DNA of 12,313 nt from Pseudomonas sp. (GTDB lineage Bacteria; Pseudomonadota; Gammaproteobacteria; Pseudomonadales; Pseudomonadaceae), in the NCBI GenBank assembly GCA_003527165.1, contig DPSI01000390.1, positions 1 through 12,313 of the forward strand, read 5' to 3'. The notes below the pieces were generated by a model, which was not told the origin of the DNA, made no database searches, and was given only the letters and a program-made list of their open reading frames with translations. Positions 1 through 9,478 of this stretch are shown in pieces; position 1 is the first letter of the stretch, and the number at the start of each line of letters is the position of its first letter. A program made the position numbers and the translations under genes.

Positions 1-43
1 CGCCGTGCCTTTTATCCAGGGGCTTGATTCAGGTCAGACGGGG

Positions 44-109
44 CTGAAAGCTGGAAGCGAATCAGGAGACCAGAACCCGAAGCTGGTCTGCTCTACTTCA
101 AGCTTTCAG
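44..109. repeat. nested imperfect palindrome downstream of gltD
   Basis: Two stacked inverted repeats lie between the gltD stop and the window edge. The outer arms are 44-57 and 96-109 (13 of 14 bases complementary). Inside them is a perfect 7-bp pair, AGACCAG at 67-73 and CTGGTCT at 83-89, with a 9-base loop. In the direction of gltD transcription no T-run follows the hairpin, so this is not a textbook intrinsic terminator. It could still block or slow polymerase, protect the 3' end of the gltBD mRNA, or be a degenerate repetitive extragenic palindrome. The arms are seen directly; the role is inference. Confidence 0.55.
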
Positions 110-128
110 TTCAGGCTCCCAGCTCCCT

Positions 129-1655
<1,527 letters not shown>

Positions 1656-1658
1656 TTA

Positions 1659-4600
1659 TTATTGGGGGTTGGCCCGAGTGGTCGACAGCAGCGATGCCAG
1701 GTTGGCCGCCTTCGGCTTGACCAGCCAGAAACGACGCAGGTAGTCGTCGAGGTTCTCCAGGAGTTTCGCCCCCCACGCGCTGCCGGTTTCGGCGACATAC
1801 TCGCGCAGCACCTCTTGCAGATGGCTACGGTGGGCTTCCATCGCCTCACCCGTGATGCGCTGCAGGTTTACCAACTCATTGTTCACCCGGTCGACGAAGC
1901 TATTGTCCATATCGAGCACATAGGCGAAACCGCCGGTCATGCCGGAACCGAAGTTGTAGCCCGTCTTGCCGAGCACACAGACGAAGCCGCCGGTCATGTA
2001 TTCGCAGCAGTGATCGCCGGTGCCTTCCACGACCGCATGCGCACCGGAGTTACGCACAGCAAAGCGCTCGCCAGCGGTGCCGCCGGCGAACAGCTTGCCG
2101 CCGGTGGCGCCATACAGGCAGGTGTTACCGATGATGGCTGAATGCTGCGATTCGAATCCGCTGCTCTTCGGCTGGGTAATCACCAGCTTGCCGCCGGTCA
2201 TGCCCTTGCCGACATAGTCGTTGGCATCCCCTTCAAGATACAGATGCAGGCCGCCGGCGTTCCAGACGCCGAAACTCTGACCCGCCGTGCCCTTGAAGCG
2301 GAACGTGACCGGCGCATCCTTCATGCCCTGGTTTCCGTGCACCCGGGCAATTTCACCGGACACACGCGCACCGATGGAGCGGTCGCAGTTGCAGATTTCC
2401 AGTTCGAATTCGCCGCCGCTCTTGGCGTCGATGACCGCACGCGCGAGCTTGACCATTTCTTCGGCCAGCAGGCCCTGGTCGAATGGCGGGTTTTTCTCCA
2501 CTTCGCAGAACTGCGGCTTGTCGGCAGGAATGTAATCGCTGCCGAGCAGAGGCGTCAGGTCGAGATGGTTCTGTTTGGCGGTCTCACCCGGCAGCAATTC
2601 GAGCAGATCAGTACGCCCGATCAGCTCCTGCAAGCTGCGCACGCCCAGCCTGGCCAGCCATTCGCGGGTTTCCTCGGCGACGAAGGTGAAGAAGTTGACC
2701 ACCATATCGACTGTGCCGATGAAATGGTCCTTGCGCAACTGATCGTTCTGCGTGGCGATACCGGTAGCGCAGTTGTTCAGATGGCAGATGCGCAGGTACT
2801 TGCAGCCCAGCGCGATCATCGGTGCAGTACCGAAGCCAAAGCTTTCGGCACCCAGGATGGCAGCCTTGACCACGTCGAGGCCGGTCTTCAAGCCGCCGTC
2901 GGTTTGCACTCGAACCTTGCCACGCAGGTCATTGCCACGCAGGGTCTGGTGTGTCTCGGCCAGACCGAGCTCCCAGGGAGAGCCGGCATAACGGATCGAG
3001 GTCAGCGGCGAAGCGCCGGTGCCGCCGTCGTAACCGGAAATGGTAATTAGATCTGCGTAGGCCTTGGCTACCCCGGCGGCAATGGTTCCGACGCCGGGCT
3101 CGGCTACCAGCTTGACCGATACCAGTGCCTTGGGGTTGACCTGCTTGAGGTCGAAAATCAGCTGCGCCAGATCCTCGATCGAATAGATATCGTGGTGTGG
3201 CGGCGGTGAAATCAACGTAACACCCGGCACCGCATAGCGCAGCTTGGCGATCAGGCCGTTGACCTTGCCGCCCGGAAGCTGGCCGCCTTCGCCGGGCTTG
3301 GCGCCCTGGGCGACCTTGATTTGCAACACCTCGGCATTGACCAGATATTCCGGCGTCACGCCGAAACGGCCGGTGGCCACCTGCTTGATCTTGGAGCTGC
3401 GGACGGTGCCGTAACGCGACGGGTCTTCACCACCCTCGCCCGAGTTGGAACGTGCGCCGATGCGATTCATCGCCGCAGCGATCGCTTCGTGGGCCTCCGG
3501 GGACAGCGCGCCGAGCGAAATACCGGCAGAGTCGAAGCGCTTGAGGATCTGCTCGAGCGGCTCGACCTCCTCGAGTGCCAGGGGCTGGTCCGACACCTTG
3601 AGTTTGAGCAGGTCGCGCAGCATCGCCGCCGGACGCTGGTCAACCAGCGTGGTGTATTCCTTGAAGCGGTGATAGTCGCCCTCCTGCACGGCAACCTGCA
3701 GCGCCGCGACCACGTCGGGGTTGTAAGCGTGATATTCGCCACCATAGACGAACTTCAACAGGCCACCTTGCTGGATCGGCTTGCGGGTGCTCCAGGCCTC
3801 GGTCGCGAGTGCTTTCTGCTCGGCTTCCAGATCGCCGAAGCGCGCACCTTTGATACGGCTGGCGACGCCACGGAAACTGACGTCGACGACTTCATCGGCC
3901 AGACCCACGGCTTCGAACAGCTGGGCACCGCGGTACGAGGTGATGGTCGAGATGCCCATCTTCGAGATGATCTTCAGCAACCCCTTGGAGATCCCCTTGC
4001 GGTAGTGCTTAAACACCTCGTAGAGGTCGCCCAGCACTTCGCCAGTGCGGATCAGATCGCCCAGCACTTCGAAGGCGAGGAAGGGATAGACCGCCGTCGC
4101 GCCAAAGCCGATCAGCACCGCGAAGTGATGCGGATCACGTGCGGTGGCGGTTTCCACCAGGATGTTGCAGTCGCAGCGCAGGCCGGTTTCGATCAGACGG
4201 TGATGCACCGCACCCACCGCCAGCGACGCATGCACCGGCAGCTTGCCCGGCACGATATTGCGGTCGCTGAGGATCAGCATGACCTTGCCGCTGCGCACGG
4301 CTTCCTCGGCCTGATCGGCGATGTTGCGCACCGCGGCTTCGAGGCCGATGGATTCATCGTAGTTGAGGTCGATCAGCTGGCGCTCGAAGCCTGCGCGGTC
4401 GAGCTCCATGATCGTCCGCCACTTCGCCGGCGAGATCACCGGAGTGGTCAGGATCGCACGGTTGGCATGATCGGCGGTTTCTTCGAAGACATTGCGCTCG
4501 GCACCCAGGCAGGTTTCCAGCGACATCACGATGGATTCACGCAGCGGATCGATCGGTGGGTTGGTGACCTGCGCAAACTGCTGACGGAAGTAGTCATACG

Positions 4601-6107
4601 GCGAGCGTACCCGACGCGACAGCACCGCCATCGGTGTGTCGTCACCCATGGACCCGACCGCTTCCTGGCCCTGCTCGGCGAGCGGGCGCAGTACCTGGTC
4701 GCGCTCCTCGAAGGTGACCTGGAACATCTTCATGTACTGCTTGAGCTGGTCGGCATCGTAGAACGCCGAACCGTGGTCGTTATCGTCCAGGGTCGATTGG
4801 ATGCGCAGCGCGTTCTGGCGCAACCAGCTCTTGTACGGATGCTGAGACTTCAGGCGGTTGTCGATGTCATCGGTATGCAGTACCTGCCCCGTTTCGGTAT
4901 CGACCGCCAGGATCTGACCCGGCCCTACGCGACCCTTGGCGATTACGTCTTCCGGCTTGTAATCCCACACGCCAACTTCGGACGCCAGGGTGATGTAGCC
5001 ATTAGTAGTGGTTACCCAACGCGCCGGGCGCAAGCCGTTGCGGTCGAGCAAGCAGATCGCGTGGCGGCCGTCGGTGAGCACCACGCCAGCGGGACCATCC
5101 CACGGCTCCATGTGCATGGAGTTGAATTCGTAGAACGCCCGAAGGTCGGGATCCATGGTCTCGACGTTCTGCCAGGCCGGCGGAATGATCATGCGCAGGC
5201 CACGGAACAAATCCATCCCGCCGGTGACCAACAACTCCAGCATGTTGTCCATGCTCGAGGAGTCGGAGCCGGTGCGATTGACCAGCGGATCGAGGCTTTC
5301 CAGGTCCGGCAACAGCTCGTTAGCGAATTTCAGCCGACGCGCCTGCGCCCAGTTGCGATTACCCGTAATGGTGTTGATTTCACCATTGTGGGCGAGGAAG
5401 CGGAACGGCTGGGCCAGCGGCCACTGCGGCATCGTGTTGGTGGAGAAGCGCTGATGGAATACGCAGATGGCGGTCGCCAGACGCTCGTCGCCGAGATCGG
5501 GATAGAACTGCGCCAGGTCGGCCGGCATCATCAGGCCTTTATAGATGATGTCCTTGTCGGAGAGGCTGCAGACGTAGAATTCCTTGTCGCCGGCCAGCGC
5601 GACTTCAGCACGTCGGCGGGCAAAGAACAGCTTGATGCCGAAGTCGCGCTCGGAGAGGCCTTCAGCCGAGACGAACACCTGTTCGATGCGCGGCAGGCGC
5701 TCCAGCGCCAGGCGACCCAGCACGGTGGTATCGACCGGCACCTCGCGCCAGCCGACCAGGGCCAGCCCCTGGGCCGCAATCTGTTCGTTGAGGGTGGCGC
5801 GGGCCACGTCCGCCTTGGCCGCGTCCTGGCTGAGAAAGATCATGCCGACGGCATAGAGCGCCGGCAGATCGGTATCGAAGTGCTGCTTGGCCATGGCGCG
5901 CAGGAACGCATCGGGCTTCTGCATCAGCAGGCCACAGCCATCGCCGGTCTTACCGTCAGCGTTGATGCCGCCTCGGTGAGTCATGCAGGTGAGGGATTGA
6001 ATAGCGGTCTGAAGCAGGTGATGGCTTGCCTCGCCCTGCATGTGGGCGATCAGACCGAAGCCGCAGTTATCCTTGAACTCTTCAGGACGAAACAGACCTG
6101 CTCTCAT
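1659..6107 (-). CDS. gltB: glutamate synthase (NADPH) large subunit
   Basis: This 1482-residue protein is the alpha subunit of glutamate synthase (GOGAT). It hydrolyses glutamine, channels the ammonia to a synthase site and makes glutamate from 2-oxoglutarate; with glutamine synthetase this is the main route of ammonium assimilation at low ammonium. The N-terminal class II amidotransferase domain begins at Cys15 ([10 protein letters not shown]), so a 14-residue propeptide is expected to be removed to expose the nucleophile. A central domain follows. The FMN-binding synthase domain runs from about 840 to 1200 and carries the 3Fe-4S ligands C1102, C1108 and C1113. A glycine-rich beta-helix (GXGXG) domain occupies about 1225-1440. 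No disruption is visible. I chose ATG at 6107, which has GGTGGAG five bases upstream. GltD is its partner, encoded next. Confidence 0.98.
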   Translation of the reverse strand: MRAGLFRPEEFKDNCGFGLIAHMQGEASHHLLQTAIQSLTCMTHRGGINADGKTGDGCGLLMQKPDAFLRAMAKQHFDTDLPALYAVGMIFLSQDAAKADVARATLNEQIAAQGLALVGWREVPVDTTVLGRLALERLPRIEQVFVSAEGLSERDFGIKLFFARRRAEVALAGDKEFYVCSLSDKDIIYKGLMMPADLAQFYPDLGDERLATAICVFHQRFSTNTMPQWPLAQPFRFLAHNGEINTITGNRNWAQARRLKFANELLPDLESLDPLVNRTGSDSSSMDNMLELLVTGGMDLFRGLRMIIPPAWQNVETMDPDLRAFYEFNSMHMEPWDGPAGVVLTDGRHAICLLDRNGLRPARWVTTTNGYITLASEVGVWDYKPEDVIAKGRVGPGQILAVDTETGQVLHTDDIDNRLKSQHPYKSWLRQNALRIQSTLDDNDHGSAFYDADQLKQYMKMFQVTFEERDQVLRPLAEQGQEAVGSMGDDTPMAVLSRRVRSPYDYFRQQFAQVTNPPIDPLRESIVMSLETCLGAERNVFEETADHANRAILTTPVISPAKWRTIMELDRAGFERQLIDLNYDESIGLEAAVRNIADQAEEAVRSGKVMLILSDRNIVPGKLPVHASLAVGAVHHRLIETGLRCDCNILVETATARDPHHFAVLIGFGATAVYPFLAFEVLGDLIRTGEVLGDLYEVFKHYRKGISKGLLKIISKMGISTITSYRGAQLFEAVGLADEVVDVSFRGVASRIKGARFGDLEAEQKALATEAWSTRKPIQQGGLLKFVYGGEYHAYNPDVVAALQVAVQEGDYHRFKEYTTLVDQRPAAMLRDLLKLKVSDQPLALEEVEPLEQILKRFDSAGISLGALSPEAHEAIAAAMNRIGARSNSGEGGEDPSRYGTVRSSKIKQVATGRFGVTPEYLVNAEVLQIKVAQGAKPGEGGQLPGGKVNGLIAKLRYAVPGVTLISPPPHHDIYSIEDLAQLIFDLKQVNPKALVSVKLVAEPGVGTIAAGVAKAYADLITISGYDGGTGASPLTSIRYAGSPWELGLAETHQTLRGNDLRGKVRVQTDGGLKTGLDVVKAAILGAESFGFGTAPMIALGCKYLRICHLNNCATGIATQNDQLRKDHFIGTVDMVVNFFTFVAEETREWLARLGVRSLQELIGRTDLLELLPGETAKQNHLDLTPLLGSDYIPADKPQFCEVEKNPPFDQGLLAEEMVKLARAVIDAKSGGEFELEICNCDRSIGARVSGEIARVHGNQGMKDAPVTFRFKGTAGQSFGVWNAGGLHLYLEGDANDYVGKGMTGGKLVITQPKSSGFESQHSAIIGNTCLYGATGGKLFAGGTAGERFAVRNSGAHAVVEGTGDHCCEYMTGGFVCVLGKTGYNFGSGMTGGFAYVLDMDNSFVDRVNNELVNLQRITGEAMEAHRSHLQEVLREYVAETGSAWGAKLLENLDDYLRRFWLVKPKAANLASLLSTTRANPQ

Positions 6108-6112
6108 AGGCA

Positions 6113-6119
6113 CTCCACC
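6113..6119 (-). promoter_or_regulatory. ribosome binding site of gltB
   Basis: GGTGGAG on the minus strand ends five bases before the ATG at 6107. The alternative GTG at 6113 would overlap this site, so the site decides the start in favour of the ATG. Confidence 0.7.
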
Positions 6120-6149
6120 AGCTAAATGCGTTGTAAATCAACCCCTTAT

Positions 6150-6175
6150 TGACGGCGCACGGAACCGCCCCGTCA
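6150..6175 (-). other. inverted repeat in the gltB leader
   Basis: TGACGG at 6150-6155 and CCGTCA at 6170-6175 form a perfect 6-bp inverted repeat about 43 bases upstream of the gltB start. A further GGCG/CGCC pairing is possible inside with a bulge of two bases. It lies downstream of the candidate promoter, so it would be in the leader RNA, either as a hairpin or, at the DNA level, as a dyad for a regulator. I recognise no known riboswitch in it. Confidence 0.35.
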
Positions 6176-6198
6176 TACACGTGGGCAAAAGGGGGAGC

Positions 6199-6227
6199 AG
6201 TTTACAAAGCCCGGTAGAACGACACAA
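6199..6227 (-). promoter_or_regulatory. candidate sigma-70 promoter for gltBD
   Basis: On the minus strand TTGTGT (6222-6227) is separated by 17 bases from TAAACT (6199-6204), which match the -35 and -10 consensus at 3 and 4 of 6 positions. An A/T-only stretch, AAAAATAAAATT (6226-6237), overlaps and extends upstream of the -35 box, as an UP element would. Transcription would begin near 6192 and give a leader of about 85 bases. The site lies in the only gap large enough for a gltB promoter, just after the damX terminator. Box strength is modest, so the exact position is uncertain. I saw no clear sigma-54 element (GG-N10-GC). Confidence 0.4.
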
Positions 6228-6241
6228 TTTTATTTTTGCAA

Positions 6242-6276
6242 GCCCCAAAAAAGTGCATTGCGCACCTTTTTGGGGC
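6242..6276 (-). terminator. intrinsic terminator of the pil-aro-damX unit
   Basis: Arms 6242-6256 and 6262-6276 form a 15-bp stem with a five-base loop, five bases after the damX stop codon. In the minus-strand RNA the one imperfect position is a G-U wobble, whereas in the plus-strand RNA it would be an A-C mismatch, which supports function for damX. The stem includes facing A- and U-tracts (six U after the GCAC arm), so the GC-rich tip followed by U6 can act as the terminating hairpin and the outer GCCCC/GGGGC clamp lengthens it. It separates damX from gltB. Confidence 0.8.
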
Positions 6277-6281
6277 GGCCA

Positions 6282-7793
6282 TTAGCGGGCCTGTGCGATT
6301 TCCTGCTGCACGCTGGCGAAACTACGCGCCCAAGGCTTGCCTGCCCTCAACGACGCCGGCAACGCCTTGATGGCCTCCAACGCAGCATTGCGGCTGGCGA
6401 AACTGCCATAGGTGACAACATACAAGGGCTTACCCTCGTGCTGCTTGGCGAAATACCGAAAGCCCTCGCCGTGCTGTTTGACCAACGCCTCAGCGTTGCT
6501 CTGCGTACGCGTACCTAACACTTGAACAAGGTAATTGGTTTTGGGCTGGCTGGCATACCAGTTCGCCGTAGGTGCAGTTGCGGCAGGCTTCGCGGCGATC
6601 TGTCGCGGCTGCGGCACCTCGCGTGCCGGGGAGGATTCAACGGCCGGGCCGCGAACCGCAGCAGAGCCTGCATTTTCAGCCGGAGCGTCAATGGGATCGC
6701 GCGCCGGTTCGGCAGCTATCGGTTCGGCCACTTCCGGCGTCGACGGATCATCCGGTTCCGCACTGCCGGCAGCGGCGAGCGGCTCACGCATAAGCGGCTG
6801 ATCGGGCTCGGACTGGGCGACGTCAGACGCGGGACCCCGTCCATCTGCAAGCTCTCCGGTCGCCGGTTCCAGTGACTGCGAGTCGGCCGCTCCGCCCACA
6901 TCGAGCGGCAAACTGGTGGTGGCAGGCGCCACGGTTTTATCGCCCGAATCACGCATGAGCAGCGCAATCACGACGATACAAACCACAGCAACCAAAGCCA
7001 GTAGATGCTTCATCGGTAGCGGCAAGCTCCACCCAGCCGATTTTCGACGCCCCTTGGACTGCTGCATCGCCTCGAGAAGCTCGTCTCGGGCCGCCTGATT
7101 TATAGCGCCAGGCCAGCCGCCGGAATCGGCGTGGATTCGCGCGATCTGCTCGTCGCTGAAGCAGTCCAGCCCGCCGCCGGCACCTTCGAGGCGCAACGCC
7201 AGATATTCACGGGTCTCGTCCTCTTCGTAGGGCTGAAGCGCGATTACATGAAAGCGCTCCTCGCCCTCGACCAGCGCCTCCAGGCGCGCCACTAATGCAT
7301 GCTCGCCAAACAAAAAGACATGCGGCCGCCCTTCAGGGTTGCCCTGAGCCAATCGCAACAGTGTTTCGACGGCAGCACCGGTAAGCCGTTCGGCATCGTC
7401 GACCAGCAGGTAAACCTCTTGCCCGGTCAGCGCCAACTGAATGACCTGGGCCATGATCGAATCGAAGTCGGCGCGCTGACTGCCGAGCGCTTGCGCGATC
7501 TGCTGTAAAACGATGTTCGAGTCGATGGTTTCCTGCGGCGAAATGACGACGCTCTGAACGGCCTGCTTGTTGCTGCTTGCAACAAGCGCTTGTCGCACGA
7601 GGGTCTTGCCACTCCCTTCCGGCCCTGTGACCACCAGCAACAACTGGCTGTAGCGCGCGAGGTGATGCAACTGCCCCAACACAGGCTTGCGCTGAGCCGG
7701 GAAGAACTTGAAGCCGGGCACGCGAGCAGCGAAAGGATCATGACTGAACCCGTAATGGTTCAGGTACGAATCGTCGGCAGACAAACTGGTCAT
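6282..7793 (-). CDS. damX: DamX-type ATPase and SPOR-domain cell division protein
   Basis: This 503-residue inner-membrane protein has four parts. Residues 1-262 form an ATPase domain of the ExeA/GspA-like AAA type, with Walker A GPEGSGKT at 57-64 and a Walker B-like strand ending in DD at 132-133. One hydrophobic segment lies at about 263-280. A Pro/Ala/Glu-rich, probably disordered linker runs from about 281 to 412. A SPOR domain fills about 419-496 (NYLVQVLG to the end). SPOR domains bind glycan strands lacking stem peptides and direct proteins to the division septum, so the C-terminus should be periplasmic and the ATPase cytoplasmic. DamX of E. coli is the named family relative and occupies the same aroB-adjacent position. 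The ATG at 7793 has AAGAGA upstream, overlapping the aroB stop; the gap to aroB is 9 bases, so co-transcription is likely. The function of the ATPase part is unknown to me. Confidence 0.88.
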   Translation of the reverse strand: MTSLSADDSYLNHYGFSHDPFAARVPGFKFFPAQRKPVLGQLHHLARYSQLLLVVTGPEGSGKTLVRQALVASSNKQAVQSVVISPQETIDSNIVLQQIAQALGSQRADFDSIMAQVIQLALTGQEVYLLVDDAERLTGAAVETLLRLAQGNPEGRPHVFLFGEHALVARLEALVEGEERFHVIALQPYEEDETREYLALRLEGAGGGLDCFSDEQIARIHADSGGWPGAINQAARDELLEAMQQSKGRRKSAGWSLPLPMKHLLALVAVVCIVVIALLMRDSGDKTVAPATTSLPLDVGGAADSQSLEPATGELADGRGPASDVAQSEPDQPLMREPLAAAGSAEPDDPSTPEVAEPIAAEPARDPIDAPAENAGSAAVRGPAVESSPAREVPQPRQIAAKPAATAPTANWYASQPKTNYLVQVLGTRTQSNAEALVKQHGEGFRYFAKQHEGKPLYVVTYGSFASRNAALEAIKALPASLRAGKPWARSFASVQQEIAQAR

Positions 7794-7802
7794 GGAAATC
7801 TC

Positions 7803-8906
7803 TTAGGTTTTCGACTCTTGCGTAAGCGCGTCGTAGTTGACGTTCAATGCGGCTTCCAACACGTCGCGAGGGAAGTCGCTCGTTACCACGGCTTCGCCCA
7901 GCCGTTTGAGCAGTACCAACCGCAACTGCCCATTCAGGACCTTCTTGTCGACCGCCATATGCTTGAGAAAATCCTCGGCACGCATATTGGCCGGAGGCAC
8001 CACCGGCAGACCGGCACGCGACAGCAAGCGCACAGCACGGTCTCGCTCATCAGCACTGATCCAGCCGAGTTGCCGGGACATCTCGAGGGCCATGACCATG
8101 CCCGCCGATACCGCCTCGCCATGCAGCCAGACACCGTAACCTTGATGGGTTTCGATGGCATGGCCGAACGTATGACCGAGATTGAGCGTTGCGCGAATGC
8201 CCGACTCCCGCTCATCCGCACCGACTACCCTCGCCTTTGCCGCACAGGAGCGTCGTATTGCTTCGGTCAGCGCCGCCTGGTCCAGCCCTCGAAGCTTGTC
8301 GATGTTTTCTTCGAGCCATCCCAAGAACGGCTCGTCACAGATAAGGCCATATTTGATGACCTCAGCCAGGCCGGCCGACAACTCCCGCGACGGCAGTGTC
8401 GCCAGGGTGGCGGTGTCGATCAGCACTGCCTGCGGCTGATAGAAGGCACCGATCATGTTCTTGCCGAGCGGATGATTGATGCCCGTCTTGCCGCCCACCG
8501 AGGAGTCGACCTGAGACAGGAGCGTTGTTGGAATCTGGATAAAGTCGACACCGCGCTGGTAGCTGGCGGCCGCGAAACCAGCCATATCACCAATAACGCC
8601 GCCACCTAGCGCGATAATCGTGGTGTTGCGGTCGAGCCTGGCGGCGAGTAGCGCATCGAAGATCGACTGCAATGTTTGCCAGTTCTTGTATGCCTCTCCA
8701 TCGGGAAGCACGACCGGAATAGTTCCATATTCGGAGAGGCTGCGCGAAAGCCGCTCGAGATAGAGCGGCGCAACGGTGTCGTTGGTAACAATAGCAACTT
8801 GCTTGCCGCGGATGTGGCGGGACAACAGCTCACCGCGATCGATGAGCTGCTCGCCAATTAAGATCGGATAGCTACGCTCGCCGAGATCGACATGTAGAGT
8901 CTGCAT
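7803..8906 (-). CDS. aroB: 3-dehydroquinate synthase
   Basis: This 367-residue cytoplasmic enzyme catalyses the second step of the shikimate pathway, conversion of DAHP to 3-dehydroquinate with loss of phosphate, using NAD+ and a divalent metal. The NAD-binding [11 protein letters not shown] segment is at 101-111. The phosphate/substrate loop, including [10 protein letters not shown], follows at about 135-144. The metal ligands expected for the family are present: E182 (AEVIKYG), H245 (LNLGHTFGH) and H262 (WLHGEAV), with the same spacing as E184, H247 and H264 known from the family. The length is normal. The ATG at 8906 has a G-rich stretch (GTGGGGG, 8911-8917) upstream. It lies 23 bases after aroK, whose product acts later in the same pathway, and 9 bases before damX. 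Confidence 0.97.
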   Translation of the reverse strand: MQTLHVDLGERSYPILIGEQLIDRGELLSRHIRGKQVAIVTNDTVAPLYLERLSRSLSEYGTIPVVLPDGEAYKNWQTLQSIFDALLAARLDRNTTIIALGGGVIGDMAGFAAASYQRGVDFIQIPTTLLSQVDSSVGGKTGINHPLGKNMIGAFYQPQAVLIDTATLATLPSRELSAGLAEVIKYGLICDEPFLGWLEENIDKLRGLDQAALTEAIRRSCAAKARVVGADERESGIRATLNLGHTFGHAIETHQGYGVWLHGEAVSAGMVMALEMSRQLGWISADERDRAVRLLSRAGLPVVPPANMRAEDFLKHMAVDKKVLNGQLRLVLLKRLGEAVVTSDFPRDVLEAALNVNYDALTQESKT

Positions 8907-8929
8907 AGGGCCCCCACGATTAAAAGGGG

Positions 8930-9475
8930 CTAGGATAGCGCAGATCGCCCCAGGCTTTCACGAGGCGCCAGGGAATGAAGCTGATCGAGGATCTCCACCA
9001 CCACCAGGCGCGGGGGACGCTCATCCGTCTGGACAATAATATCCGCGATTTCCCGGTACAGAGGGTCCCGCACCGCCATCAGTCCGGTCAGGACCTCGCG
9101 CGGATTGGGCGCTTGCAATAGTGGGCGATTGCGGTCCCGAGAAGTACGGTCGAGCTGTTGCTCGACCGAGGTGCAAAGGTAGATCACTCGGCCACCCGCA
9201 CGTAACACTTGGCGATTATCCGGTCTTAGCACCGCACCGCCACCTGTTGCCAGCACGACACCCCGCATCTGGCACAGATCCTCGATGGCTGCATGCTCCC
9301 GCTCACGGAAACCCTGCTCACCCTCCACGTCGAATATCAGCGGAATGCTGGCGCCCGTTCGCTGCTCGATCTCCTTGTCGGAGTCCCGAAAGGGCAGACG
9401 AAGCTCCTTGGCGAGCAGCCGCCCGATGGTGCTTTTACCGGCTCCCATCGGGCCCACGAGAAAGATATTTTCCAC
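8930..9475 (-). CDS. aroK: shikimate kinase I
   Basis: This 181-residue cytoplasmic enzyme transfers phosphate from ATP to the 3-hydroxyl of shikimate. The P-loop GPMGAGKST is at 8-16. Shikimate contacts of the family are visible as D33 (RDSDKE), R57 (GFRERE), the GGG at 78-80 and the R136 region (VRDPLY). The lid arginine lies in DRNRPLL at 114-120. No ATG is available at the front. I chose GTG at 9475, giving [11 protein letters not shown], which aligns with family N-termini; a TTG at 9478 directly abuts the pilQ stop and is possible, adding one residue. No good ribosome binding site precedes either codon, which suggests translation is coupled to termination of pilQ. The C-terminal dozen residues, after DQLHSLA, look like a non-conserved tail. 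Confidence 0.95.
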   Translation of the reverse strand: MENIFLVGPMGAGKSTIGRLLAKELRLPFRDSDKEIEQRTGASIPLIFDVEGEQGFREREHAAIEDLCQMRGVVLATGGGAVLRPDNRQVLRAGGRVIYLCTSVEQQLDRTSRDRNRPLLQAPNPREVLTGLMAVRDPLYREIADIIVQTDERPPRLVVVEILDQLHSLAPRESLGRSALS

Positions 9476-9478
9476 CAA

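Noticed and set aside
1..43. Start of the next gene (hemE often follows gltD in Pseudomonas)
   Set aside because: No minus-strand ATG and no convincing start with a ribosome binding site is present before the window ends, so no gene is claimed.
6105..6113. GTG at 6113 as the gltB start
   Set aside because: It would overlap the GGTGGAG ribosome binding site, which is correctly spaced for the ATG at 6107; only two residues differ.
3321..6125. 934-codon open frame on the plus strand opposite gltB
   Set aside because: It lies wholly antisense to a highly conserved gene, is rich in His, Arg and Gln as expected from the reverse complement of high-G+C codons, shows no recognisable domain, and has no credible translation start. 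It is a shadow frame.
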